From the NCBI GenBank assembly GCA_038373865.1, contig JAXGGA010005142.1:1-64000 (forward strand): DNA of 64,000 bases, read 5' to 3'. Origin of the DNA: Uloborus plumipes (taxonomy: Eukaryota; Arthropoda; Arachnida; Araneae; Uloboridae). A program made the position numbers and the translations under genes. This document shows positions 15,201 to 24,411 of this stretch, piece after piece. The notes beneath the pieces were generated by a model. The model did no database searches. It was not told the DNA's origin and saw only the letters and a program-made list of their open reading frames with translations. Within the stretch, counting starts at the first letter, position 1. Every line of letters begins with the position of its first letter.

Positions 15201-18200
15201 CTAGTTTTTTTTTTCCCCCCAAGTTCAAACATGCTCCAACTTTAGTACCGGCAATGCATGTAGTATTGAAACACATACCACGTACGAGTTCAGTAAGTTC
15301 CCATTTATCTCACTGGTTATCGTATAGTAGCATTTTCCGTAGCAATTCCAATGCCTGACTAACTTACTAGAATCCAGAATTAAATCATCAATGCTTGTGG
15401 TCCTGATACTAATACTGGTATGAAACCCGCCGATCATCCTTCATTTTCCCAATATATTTTGAATAAGTGTTTCGTTCCAGTGAACTATCAAATGAAGTTC
15501 TAGATTTAATTGACTTTTGTAAGTTAACGGCTAATTCAGAGCGAATAGTTTGCTTTTACCGTTTTATGGACGTTGTCAAATCCTCCCCATTTTGACCCAT
15601 ACTTTGTACTGTAGCAGCTACTATCAAAGTGGCTTTCTGTCACTTATACTGGGCCCTGTCTAGAGTGGATGCTAGGTGTTTTAGCCAAATAAACTCATAC
15701 ACCTCAAACAACCGAAAAGAAAACAGAAACCACAGCCCGAGCTTGCAGCTGCATATTAATTACCCAAACTCAGGTAAGAGATAATGCAGCTTTGGAGCGG
15801 GGGGGGGGGGGTAATCGTTACAACTCACTTTGAGCTATTATTTCATTGACTAATTACTTAGTAGAGTAAACTAACGTTTTAAGTTATTCCATTTTATATG
15901 AAGAATAATATTATTTCGGGTAATGAAGCTACATACTCCAACTCTCGAAATTGCTAATTTTCAACAGAATTCGATCGCGTTGAGCGACCTCTAAATATTA
16001 TTCAATTGAGCTAAAATTTTACGTACATCACATTCATGAATAGTGTAAAAAAACTGCGGGGTAAGACCAGAGAAATTCAAAAAAAAATTTTTTTGAATCA
16101 CCCTAATATATATATATATATATATTAGGGTGGAGTGAAAAAATAAAAGTACAAAATAAGTTTAGCCTGTGTGCGGAAAAGTTGCCCCTTATGAAGCTTA
16201 TTTATTGTACAAAATTTTAGCAAAATAAAATAATATCTTTATCTGCCTATCTGGCCTTGAATTTTAAGTATTTTTCTTAAATTTTACCTAGCTGGCAAAA
16301 ACGAAATGATAAAAATATAAGACCTCTAATTTGAAGTTACGAATGATTGGCACTAAACTTAATCATTTGAAATAAATAGTCAGTCAATAAGTGAAAGATC
16401 TTGGCAATTGTAGGATGATCTTTAAGTGTACAACTGTACATAGCGCTTGCGCAACGCGCGTGCTCTTTCTGGCAGAGCAATGTTTACGTTCACTTATTTT
16501 GCTACTATCAATTGCAGTTTTTTTTTCTGCGAGTTAGTTGAACACCTATCGTTAGAACGTTCTTTTTAGTTTATATTACGTGTAAGCCATTTTTTCTCGT
16601 CCACGTGACACGAGAGTACTTCCATGTACTTATCACACGTTACTTAGGGCATTTCAAAATGCCCAAGACTGGATCACAAGACTGAAGTCCATTCTTTGGA
16701 ACTCCTGAAATCTTCAAATATAATATTCTACATACGTATGCAGGTGTTGTAAGACATTATTTATACAGGGTGTCCACTCCAATCGTGGACCAATAGCTAA
16801 TTTCTAAACCGTTAGAGATAAGCATATAGTTTATTTAGGAAAAAATCTCCAAATTTTGAAAGGAATTTTGGGTCTATTCAATGTTTTTCAAAAAATCAAA
16901 TTTTGAAAGAGTTACGAAATTTAAATTTTTATACAGCCCCCCAGTCCTATCAATCATCTTTAGTAAAACATTCTTGACATTGTAACGTTTAAAACTAAAA
17001 AAAAATCACTGTTCTACGACAAAAATTGACCGAGTTATGACATTTTAAAAAATCAAGATTTTGCATTATTTCATGACGTCATCGAGAGATCGCTTAAGGG
17101 ACCGTATGCGAAATCCTTCAAAATCTTGATTTTTCAAAACGTCATAACTAGGTCAATTTTTGTCGTAGAGCAGTGATTTTTCTTTAGTTTTAAACGTTAC
17201 AGTGTCAAGAATGTTTTACTAAATATGATTGATAGGACTGGGGGGCTGTATAAAAATTTAAATTTCGTAACTCTTTCAAAATTTGATTTTTTGAAAAACA
17301 TTGAATAGACCCAAAATTCCTTTCGTAATTTGGAGATTTTTTCCTAAATAAACTATATGCTTATCTCTAACGGTTTCGAAATTAGCTATTGGTCCACGAT
17401 TGGAGTGGACACCCTGTATATACGCCTATAATTTTTATAAACACATTAAAAGGAACCTGCTTATATGGATGTGTATTCCCGTGTAAGGAATGATCTTAAA
17501 TGCTTATGGGGTAAAAGTGCACTTCCTTCTGTATCAATCAAGAAATACAATCTAAGGTAAGATAATACTGTACGAAATATCGTAATGTTAAAAAGAATTT
17601 GAAACAAAAAGGTGTACTATTTTTTTTTCCAAAAAGGTTGTGTCTTTTAGAAAATCAGTTGAGCAAAATCTTTTTGATATTTCATTATGAAAATGCAAGG
17701 ATTTGTTCTCTGTTCTTGCAAAATTAAAGTTCCTATTGATGAAAGGGCCTTTTTAACGGATCAAAGAACACTAGGTAAAATGATAATTGGAAATGTTGAT
17801 ACAAAAGCAAGCAAAATAATTGAAAAGAGATTAAAACGAAATGATAGAGCAGCTGAAAGAGCTAAAAATACTCAACTGCAAGATATTGTGGAAAAAGCAG
17901 GTAGACTTTCTACTTCTAATGCAGGACAGATTTTGAATTTTTCTAATTCTTCTCGCAAAAATGAAGTTACGATTTCTGCCTATGAACAACTTAAAACGAA
18001 AAGCACAATTATAAGTCAAGATTCTCATTCAACTTCGCAAATGAAAACTAGACTTCCAAATTTAGCACAGGCTTGTGACAGAACTGGTGTGTCCGATAGG
18101 TCAGCTTCAGTCCTCATAAATGCTTCTTTACAAGATATAGGAATAATTACTAAAGAGTATTCTTCTAAAGTAGTCGATCGTAGTAAAATTAGAAAGGAAA

Positions 18201-21200
18201 GGAAAAAAAACTGTCTTAACTTGAAAAGGAAAAATGAAGAACTCTCTTCAGCAGAAGAATATGGATTGTACTTTGACAGTCAAAAAGACAAGATTTTAAT
18301 TCAAATTAAGGAAGAAAAACGGAGAGCTAAAAGAACAATCACAGAAGAGCATATTGCTTTAGTTTTAGAGCCTGGATCTAAATATGTTGACCATGTCACT
18401 CCCAAATCTAGTAGTTTAAATGCCATAAAAATCAGCATATTAAGTTTTTTAGAGAAAAGTGCTGACATTTCTAAGGTACAAGCTATTAGGTCTAATGGAG
18501 CAGTGGTCAATACAGGATCTAAAAATGATGGTTTAATAAGACAAATTGAACTCTCTGTTGGGCGACCTTTATAATGGTATATTTGCTTATTACATACTAA
18601 TGAATTACCGATACGTCATCTAATGGAACATTTGGATGGAACAATTACAGTCCCTAACGGATTGTGGAAACATTGGGGGGAAACTAGAATCTTGTGAAGG
18701 TATGCCTGTAGTTCACTTTTGAAAGGATAGAAGTAACTTTGCCCGAGATTGCCTTTAATGAACTTAGTACGGACCAGCGGTATTTCTACGAAATGTGAAC
18801 TGGAATTTCAAACGGAAAAATTCCGTACAACTTGTCACAAAATGCTCCAGAAAAATGTGTCATGCCAAATGGCTAACGAAAGCAAATAGAATTTTGCGGC
18901 CCACTGGAGAACTTGAGAATATTAACACAGTATGTTACTAGAGTAGGCATGCATGTGGTTTGATATTAAATCTAAATCATCATGTCTGTATGGTAGTCAA
19001 CATTTTTACAGTATAATAAAAAAAATCTTGATTTCTACCTAAAGAGCTAAGGAATATAGTAGATAAAACACTGCTATGAAACGTTTATTTTGGGAATTCG
19101 GAGAATATTATACCGGTCTATTATACCATGCTGTCTGGTGATCGAATACACGTGAGAAAGTTGGGCCTTCGAAGATTTTTAGAGTGTAGACGGATGGATG
19201 AACTCGATAAAAATGTTCGAGGATTCAAGATTCTCATTGTATATTTCAACGTTGATAACTATATGGATTTAATTGACTGGAATTTAGTTAACCTTACCGA
19301 GCACACGATTACGAAGTCTATTTCTTCTAATGAGGTGAACTAGATGACGATTTTGGATATTCATGAGGATATTAATATTTTAAAATATCCGTGCCATTCA
19401 CAAGCAGTAGAGAGCTGTATGAAAATAGTTACTGATACATCAGCAGCTGTATGTGGCAATGGCGCTCTGGACGGATTTATTAGATCAAGCATCGAGAATT
19501 TCGTTGCCTAAATTTGAAACTAAAAGACAATATTGTGGAGTTCTGGAAGACAACTAACCTAAATATTTAAAGACAAATTATAGGAGTTGTAATGGAGCTT
19601 GTTATGCAGTCATCTTTACCTGACGAGATCTTGGTTTCTTTTCTCAAGGAAAACATGCAAAGTGCAGCATTTAACTTTCTTAAATATAACGATTTTATAG
19701 AATTTTCTATGGTAAATAGGCAGATGAAGATAATTTCGCAGGAAGCTAAAACTTCAGAGATATGGTTACATCTATAGGTGGCAACTTTTCCGAATACAGG
19801 CTAATTAATTGCGATAAACTTTTTTTTTTCGAGCGTTTTCACTCCACCCTAATATATATATATATGGTAGAATCCATGTCAATTCAGGCAGGGTCGAAAA
19901 TTGATGTTCTCCAATTTTTTTTTATTTTAACATATGTTAAAATTCAAACAAAATGAGGAATATGTACATTTTGGTTTTCCAAAAAAAAAAAATCCTGGCC
20001 CGAGATATGGGCCACCTAAGATGGCTTGTCCGGCATTATTTCACACTTGCGATTTTCGTGAAAATCTTTAAAGTGTTTTTTCTCTGGAATGGTACAACAT
20101 ATTCTGCTGCGGTTGGTTTTACTTAAAAGGTTATTTTTCTCTGTTTGCAAAGATATGCAGCATTTTTAAATTCTTGCACAACTTTTTTTTCCCAATTTTT
20201 TGAAAAATAAAATATTTTTATCATCTTTATTTTTCTCAAAAATGCCAATTTCAAACATTTTCTTTTTTTTTACTGTTGATCAGTACTGTTGAACACTACA
20301 TTCCCTGGAAACGGGAGCTTCCACTTTTGCGTTTAACAGATTTTAGAGTAATTTTAAAAATTCGAGGAATTTTGCAGGAATTGTACCAATACTGGTCAGC
20401 CTACTGCGTATGCTAAACAGTATCAAAGGATACTTAGGATGGTTTTTTTTCCCCCATTTAAAAATAGTGAAAAAACAGTTTAAGCATTTCTGACACGTGT
20501 TTTGAGGCTAAAAGGAACTCCTGTTTAAATGGAAAAACAGAAGAATCCACGCTTTTGCGAGACATCTTTTCAATTGGCAAAGGCATTCCTTGTAATCCGG
20601 AAATAAGCGTCTACATTGTTTATCGCTTTTTAAGTATGATTATCAACTGGTGTCTTTATATCTTCTAATTCAGGCAGAATTTTTATTTTCTTCTGTAATG
20701 ACTTAATCATAAATTGTTTGAACAAAATCAAGATCTAGTGACTGCTATGAAAGTTTAAATTTAATATTTATAAGAAGTAGAATATTTTAAAGAAAGCTTT
20801 TAAAATTGAATTTTATCAAAACACATATAAAACTTAGAAACTACAGAGGAAACTTCCAAAACCTAAAACCCTTTCAGAGATGTTGATTGGAAATGGAAAT
20901 TTCTGTTTTCTCACTCTTTAATGTTCGTGCAATACAGGTTTGTCCATTACTGTGAGTCCACACATGTGTTTTTTGGATACCTTTCAACGGAGAATCGCAC
21001 AAAATCATCAATTTTTTAGCATAAGCTTGGTGATCTAGGTTCGCTATTCGCTTGCCAGGTGGCAACTGAACAATAAATTCATAACTGACCTTTTATATAA
21101 CATGCTAAATAGAATTGAATGATCTAAAACATTTCAAATGTTTACATCGACTAATAAACTGTTTATATTCCTGCTACAAATAAAAATAATGCTCCAAATG

Positions 21201-22306
21201 TTTCATTTGCCACCTGGAAATATGACTGCATATGTCGAATATATCAATGAATATAAAATCTGTAATCATAATGACATATCAAAATACAAAACCAGCAGAT
21301 CATTTTTAGTTTATTTATACAAAATTTCTAGAGGTAAGTAGTACTATTCTGTTTCCAAACTGATAAGAAAAATTTGTTTTACTCTACCTTCCCGCAACTC
21401 TTTTATTTCTCATTCTCTGTTTTCAACACCTGCCTTACACAGCTGTTGATTTCTTTTTTTTTTTTTTTCTTATGCTTCTTTCAAAAGATTTATGAAATAG
21501 TTTTTTTTTAAGAAAATCGTAAGTGACTCCAGGGTTTTCTTCATTGAAAAGTATATAAATATCTATGAATATCCTGCGATTTTTCTTTTTTGCTGCTCAG
21601 CTTCTTTGTTTTGTGCTGTAAAAGTCACATGGAGATAAAACTCAAAAAAAAAAATTAGGTTCTATGTACCCCTTAAGCATACTCAGTAGTGCTTAATACT
21701 ATTTTTTCACTACTATAAAATAAAATTGGGGAAAAAAAAACATCCTAAGTAGCATTTGATAATGTTTAGGATACACAGTAGGCTGACCAGTGTTTGTACG
21801 ATTCCTGAAAATTCCTCGAATTTTTAAACACAAAAGTGGAAGCTCCTCCTTTCAGGGAATGTAGTGTTCAACAGAACTGATCAACAGTAAAAAAAAAAGA
21901 AAATTTTTGAGATTGGTATTTTTGAAAAAAATCAAAAAGATGATCAAAATATTTCATTTTTCAAGAAATTGTGAAAAAAAAAAGTTATGCAAGAATTTAA
22001 AAATGCTGCATATCTTTGCAAACAGAAAAAAATAACCTTTTAAATAAAACCAATCGCAGCAGAATATGTTGTACCGTTCCAGAGAAAAAATACTTTAAAG
22101 ATTTTCTCGAAAATCGCAAGTGTGAAATAATGCCGGACAAGCCATCTTAGACGGCCCGTATCTCGTGCCAGGATTTTTTTTTTTTTTTTTTTGGAAAAAC
22201 CAAAATGTACGTATTCCTCATCTTGTTTGAATTTTAACATGTGTTAAAATAAAAAAAAATCGAAGACCATCAAGGTTCGACCCTGCCTGAATCGACATGG
22301 ATTCTA

Positions 22307-22340
<34 letters not shown>

Positions 22341-22985
22341 GGTGTCCACTCCAATCGTGGACCAATAGCTAATTTCTAAACTGTTAGAAATAAGCATATA
22401 GTTTATTTAGGAAAAAATCTCCAAATTATGAAAGGAATTTTGGGTCCATTCAATGTTTTTCAAAAAATCAAATTTTGAAAGAGTTACGAAATTTAAATTT
22501 TTATACAGCCCCCCAGTCCTATCAATCATATTTAGTAAAACATTCTTGACACTGTAACGTTTAAAACTAAGAAAAAATCACTCTTCTACCACAAAAATTG
22601 ACCGAGTTATAACGTATTGAAAAATCAAGATTTTGAAGGATTTCGCATACGGTCCCTTAAGCGATCTCTCGATAACGTCATGAAACAATGCAAAATCTTG
22701 ATTTTTCAAAACGTCATAACTCGGTCAATTTTTGTGGTAGAAGAGTGATTTTTTTTTAGTTTTAAACGTTACAGTGTCAAGAATGTTTTACTAAATATGA
22801 TTGATAAGACTGGGGGGCTGTATAAAAATTTAAATTTCGTAACTCTTTCAAAATTTGATTTTTTGAAAAACATTGAATGGACCCAAAATTCCTTTCATAA
22901 TTTGGAGATTTTTTCCTAAATAAACTATATGCTTATCTCTAACAGTTTAGAAATTAGCTATTGGTCCACGATTGGAGTGGACACC

Positions 22986-23037
<52 letters not shown>

Positions 23038-24411
23038 AAATTATTTGAAGAAAGTTGAAAAGACCCCGCCAGAAGCCCATAGATGGGCAAAGCAGCTAAA
23101 TTAATAAGCCAAGTATATAATATAACAATATATTAACAAAATAAACAATAGTAAAAACAAAGCCGAAATTGCAGGATGCAAAATTAAGAGAAGTGGATTT
23201 AGAAAGGTTGAATTCAGAGCTCATCAGCCGTGGGGGATTCAAGAGTGGTCAAAAGACCAAAAATTTTAAATACAAATTATGTGAGGAGGATGTTTTAGTT
23301 TAAAATATATATATTCTATAGACCTGCACTGGACAATTACACCAAATGCTGGACTGCAAATAGTATATAAGAGCAAAAACTTAACCTAAAAGCAGGGGAT
23401 TATTCTCGACTAATTAAGAAGGCCTGCAGGAAACTAATTTTTGGGGATTTCTTTCTGATTGGTCGAGATGAAAAACCTGCTTTTAATTTTAGGTTTTTGT
23501 TCTTATATACTATATACATGCACTCTGGCATTTGGTGGTTGCATGGTTGGCAGCTTATAAGGTTTTGTAACATTGTTTGAAAATAGTTTGAGAAGAAAAG
23601 TTTTGAAGAAAAACATGGTATTACCCATCAAGGAACTCTTTGTGTCAAGGTCTTAGTGCCAAGAACTTAAACTTATCTTCTGTTGCTGACCATATAGTTC
23701 TCTATCTTACCAAAATATAAGTTTTAGTTTGTATTTTGTTAGAGTTCAAAATCAAGGAGCTTTTTCTACTCTGACCTTCTCCATTAATCAGACTTGCAAA
23801 GAAAAAATGTGCTATTTGAGTAAAAATCACATAACTAGATCAAAAGTAACTTTCTTTTTCTTTCAATTTCATATACTTTTTAGTAAATTAAGAAGGAAGC
23901 ATGCAGAACTATTTTTCTCTGAAAAGTGGCACTTTTCTCAGAGATTAGCCACCTTTGCTCTAGATAATATGACTTTTTTTTTCCCCCCATTCAAAATATA
24001 TAGAAAAAAATGCCCAAATAACATCGTAATTCATTAAAAAGTATGTTGAAAAAAATACTTACTAACAGATGAAAATTTCATCCATAAAGCTAAATCTTCA
24101 ATATTTTTCCTGGCTTCAACATAATATTTAAGATCATCATCTGATACCAATGGAACAAGAGAAGGCTGCTCAGCCGGAATCTTTCCACCAGCAAGTTGAA
24201 GAATAGCATAGTTTATAGGTAATAAATTAATGTCTGCTTTAATGGTGACCTGATCAAATGGACACTGTTTCTGTGGAAGATTTAATAAACAATTCCTACA
24301 CATAGTATGGCCACATGAAAGACTCACGGGATACCGGATATCACGTTCAAATTCTTTGGAACATGTAGGACAGGACAAATATTCAGTCCACTGTGGTGCT
24401 TGAACCGGCAT
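149..24411 (-). CDS. RC3H1/RC3H2 homologue: Roquin-like RING/ROQ/CCCH protein gene, exons 1-8 (3' end outside window)
   Basis: Roquin proteins are cytoplasmic RNA-binding proteins with an E3-ligase-type RING. They bind stem-loop decay elements in mRNA 3' UTRs through the ROQ domain and recruit the CCR4-NOT deadenylase. Eight exons (24411-24063, 12990-12763, 6548-6373, 3617-3417, 1391-1259, 799-568, 454-317, 225-149) join in one frame with GT-AG introns and give 511 residues plus one base. The N terminus MPVQAPQW matches the vertebrate start. Order: RING C14-D53, ROQ/HEPN region about 130-360, CCCH finger at 414-433, the same position as in human Roquin. The proline-rich C-terminal half must lie left of base 1. 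Introns 1-3 total about 20 kb and are filled with transposons. Whether this is the RC3H1 or RC3H2 type cannot be said; invertebrates usually have one copy. Confidence 0.95.
317..454 (-). CDS. Roquin exon 7, post-CCCH basic/serine-rich segment
   Basis: It begins after a TTTTTAG acceptor at 455-456 and completes the Lys codon split by intron 6. It encodes a basic run ([13 protein letters not shown]), then a Ser/Asn-rich tail ending in IENATL. The donor is A|GTAATT at 316. If this donor is skipped the frame meets TAA at once, because the stop overlaps the splice site. The basic stretch directly after the CCCH finger corresponds in position to the FRKMNKR segment of human Roquin. Confidence 0.8.
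568..799 (-). CDS. Roquin exon 6, CCCH zinc finger
   Basis: It encodes the end of the HEPN/ROQ region ([10 protein letters not shown], compare human DAPPPTWEQL) and the complete CCCH finger: C414-X8-C423-X5-C429-X3-H433, followed by SPEELEK. This finger contributes to binding of AU-rich RNA. The acceptor is TTTAG at 800-801. The donor, GAAAA|GTACTT at 567, is weak but is the only one that keeps the frame into exon 7. The downstream intron is only 113 bases. Confidence 0.93.
1259..1391 (-). CDS. Roquin exon 5, end of ROQ domain
   Basis: A 133-base exon between a TTTTTAG acceptor at 1392-1393 and a GTGAGT donor at 1258. It encodes [19 protein letters not shown] and [12 protein letters not shown], almost colinear with the human Roquin segment after SIIDK. 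It leaves one G that forms Asp with exon 6. Confidence 0.93.
1392..3416 (-). other. Roquin intron 4
   Basis: AT-rich intron without coding potential. It holds one short inverted-repeat element at 2271-2378; nothing else was recognised. Confidence 0.85.
2271..2378. mobile_element. 108-bp MITE with CCCAGGTAGCAC ends
   Basis: The ends CCCAGGTAGCAC and GTGCTACTTGGG form near-perfect 12-bp terminal inverted repeats. The interior is built from AAACGTTT-like palindromic motifs. The right end resembles that of the 1-kb element at 58.73-59.73 kb. No transposase; superfamily not assigned. Confidence 0.75.
3417..3617 (-). CDS. Roquin exon 4, ROQ domain
   Basis: 67 codons in phase 0 at both ends. It encodes [20 protein letters not shown], the [20 protein letters not shown] core and QWSSLLYGD...SHMQSIIDK, almost identical to vertebrate Roquin and part of the winged-helix ROQ core that holds stem-loop RNA. 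Acceptor TTATAG at 3618-3619; donor AAG|GTAATT at 3416. Confidence 0.95.
3821..4529. mobile_element. Tigger/pogo-like non-autonomous element
   Basis: It starts CAGCGGAACTCTAGTAACTC after TA and ends with the inverted counterpart (ACCGAGGTTCCACTG) before CA. CAGTGGAACCTCG-NNAACTCG ends are typical of the pogo/Tigger group. A second end-like copy (GGAACCTCAGTAAGTTGAC) lies just inside the right end. No transposase was recognised. It sits in Roquin intron 3. Confidence 0.7.
5100..5560. repeat. Diverged direct duplication in Roquin intron 3
   Basis: Two similar stretches (about 5110-5220 and 5425-5520) share AGTAA(A/G)CATCAA and AAAATGAAGGC with the same spacing. Both are A-rich with no coding potential. 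The rest of intron 3 (4530-6372) shows nothing recognisable. Confidence 0.45.
6373..6548 (-). CDS. Roquin exon 3, ROQ domain
   Basis: It encodes [20 protein letters not shown], then [13 protein letters not shown] and [18 protein letters not shown], nearly identical to vertebrate Roquin. The acceptor TTTTAG at 6549-6550 completes the split Gly/Ala junction left by exon 2; the donor is AAG|GTGAGT at 6372. Strong conservation makes this one of the safest calls in the window. Confidence 0.95.
7564..10650. mobile_element. 3.1-kb foldback element with TTAA target duplication
   Basis: A giant inverted repeat. The left arm, about 7564-8780, matches the reverse complement of about 9440-10650; examples are GAATCAGGCAGTC at 7580 and GACTGCCTGATTC at 10620, and AAGGGGGTCTGGGACACA facing its complement near 9450. 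Both ends read TTAAGAGC, giving a perfect TTAA duplication and GAGC termini. The arms share a short open frame (near 8352 on + and 9871 on -) only because they are copies. The spacer of about 660 bases is A/T-rich. TTAA targeting suggests a piggyBac- or Kolobok-type mobiliser; no transposase is present. Confidence 0.85.
11370..11678 (-). mobile_element. TTAA-flanked piggyBac-like MITE, copy 1
   Basis: Bounded by TTAA on the left and TCAA (decayed TTAA) on the right, with CCCC...GGGG ends. It is the reverse complement of the copy at 49606-49927 over nearly its whole length, including the GCGCCCGTGAAAATGACGGG motif. CCC...GGG ends with TTAA targets are characteristic of piggyBac. Confidence 0.8.
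12062..12202 (-). repeat. tRNA-derived SINE-like sequence
   Basis: On the minus strand a tRNA-like head (GTCGGATAGAGCAT as A box, AGCTCGAATCGG as B box) is followed by a short body. The body includes ATGGTGATGGAAAG in genomic orientation, also present beside the SINE at 32.5 kb. The cloverleaf is decayed, so it is not called a functional tRNA. Confidence 0.55.
12763..12990 (-). CDS. Roquin exon 2, start of ROQ/HEPN region
   Basis: It encodes [20 protein letters not shown], then [20 protein letters not shown] and [20 protein letters not shown], colinear with human Roquin from SRPMQRKLV to CQFLGP. The acceptor AAAG at 12991-12992 completes the Ser codon split after exon 1; the donor is CAG|GTGCGT at 12762. 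Confidence 0.95.
13571..14080. repeat. 170-bp tandem repeat, about 3 units
   Basis: Units begin TTTGTATTTTT at 13571, 13741 and 13912 and contain CGTCTTACC, a TATACACTGA segment, AAAATTT and GTGATCGTAAATGATATC. Units 1 and 2 are very similar, unit 3 is diverged. Each unit ends with the subterminal motif AATATTTAGAGGTCGCTCAA, so this is an amplified transposon end. Confidence 0.85.
15088..15437 (-). pseudogene. Decayed transposase fragment
   Basis: Two overlapping minus-strand reading fragments, broken by a stop and a frame change. They include [15 protein letters not shown] and, after the break, [20 protein letters not shown]. The second pattern (L-L-Y-C-A-x-R-H) resembles the conserved CRHH-type block of a transposase family I recognise from arthropod and cnidarian genomes, the same broad family as the protein at 17.7 kb. 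Short and heavily damaged. Confidence 0.5.
16766..17416. mobile_element. 651-bp palindromic MITE, CAGGGTGTCCACTCC ends, copy 1
   Basis: TA-flanked element whose two halves are nearly perfect inverted copies (about 310 bases each) around an asymmetric centre near 17080-17110. Ends are CAGGGTGTCCACTCCAATCG and its complement. An equally long copy lies at 22338-22988. TA target and CAGGGTG ends suggest mobilisation by a Tc1/mariner-type transposase. Confidence 0.9.
17687..19560 (+). pseudogene. Transposase-like gene, 295-aa intact N-terminal part, 3' part broken
   Basis: The open part (17687-18574) encodes 295 residues. An N-terminal Cys-containing segment is followed by a Lys/Arg-rich region, then [46 protein letters not shown] and [16 protein letters not shown]. 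After the stop the same family continues in shifting frames: [13 protein letters not shown] near 18585, LSTDQ near 18760, and at 19128-19343 [18 protein letters not shown] and DNYMDLIDW. The DRxxVSDR...DRSKIRxERKK arrangement is one I know from recurrent uncharacterised arthropod transposon proteins of about 700-800 residues. Catalytic residues cannot be assigned here. Because the gene sits between matching TIRs I infer it is the element's former transposase, inactivated in its 3' half. Confidence 0.65.
19865..22309. mobile_element. 2.4-kb foldback element, TGGTAGAATCCATG ends
   Basis: TA-flanked in TA microsatellites. Inverted arms of about 580 bases (19865-20452 and 21735-22309) share the ends TGGTAGAATCCATGTC and many internal blocks, such as GGTCAGCCTACTG at 20394 and its complement at 21780. 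The 1.28-kb centre holds only short open stretches. A minus-strand one near 20874-21065 contains [19 protein letters not shown] and could be debris of a captured or transposase gene; it is not recognised. Confidence 0.85.
22338..22988. mobile_element. 651-bp palindromic MITE, copy 2
   Basis: Same length, ends and arm sequence as 16766-17416, with scattered point differences. The centre is inverted relative to copy 1 (ATTTCGCATACGGTCCCTTA precedes the GATAACGTCATG block here), as expected if the hairpin loop can flip. It is inserted inside a long TA run (22311-23032). Confidence 0.9.
22989..23032. repeat. TA microsatellite
   Basis: About 44 bases of alternating TA continuing the run at 22310-22337 that was split by the MITE. 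Confidence 0.95.
23074..23290 (+). repeat. Dispersed repeat, copy 1
   Basis: The segment from AGCCCATAGATGGGCAAAGC to GATTCAAGAGTGGTCAAAAG matches 25999-26250, but there the second half is inverted. No coding potential; class unknown. Confidence 0.6.
23353..23541. repeat. Short hairpin (MITE-like) repeat
   Basis: Arms of about 50 bases: AAATGCTGGACTGCAAATAG...AAAGCAGG and its diverged complement CCTGCTTTTAA...CTCTGGCATTT. No clear target duplication. Confidence 0.55.
24063..24411 (-). CDS. Roquin exon 1 (first coding exon), RING finger
   Basis: The ATG at 24411 gives [17 protein letters not shown], matching the vertebrate Roquin start. The in-frame TTG-Asn-Thr before it follows a TAA, so no earlier ATG start exists in this exon. 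RING ligands are C14, C17, C33, H35, C38, C41, C50 and D53; Asp as the last ligand is a known Roquin peculiarity. The exon ends after a linker ([12 protein letters not shown]) at donor TTA|GTAAGT, 24062. A TTTTAG acceptor at 24443-24444 suggests a 31-base 5' UTR in this exon and a separate non-coding first exon upstream, which I could not locate. Confidence 0.95.

Larger units (their letters stand above)
13535..16106. mobile_element. 2.6-kb TIR element, TTAGGGTGATTC ends, in TA microsatellite
   Basis: The left end TTAGGGTGATTCAGAAA and the right end (reverse complement TTAGGGTGATTCAAAAA) lie between TATATA runs. Subterminal similarity continues about 150 bases, up to the shared AATATTTAGAGGTCGCTCAA motif. 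The left subterminal region is expanded into a tandem repeat. The element contains minus-strand transposase debris at 15.1-15.4 kb. Its TTAGGGTG ends are shared with the next element. Confidence 0.8.
16125..19852 (+). mobile_element. 3.7-kb TIR element, TTAGGGTGGAGTGAAAA ends
   Basis: Perfect 17-bp inverted termini, TTAGGGTGGAGTGAAAA at 16125 and its complement ending at 19852, lie between TA microsatellites. It carries a long transposase-like gene on the plus strand (17687 to about 19560) and a nested MITE at 16766-17416. Without the MITE it would be about 3.08 kb. Two elements with TTAGGGTG ends lie side by side here. Confidence 0.85.
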
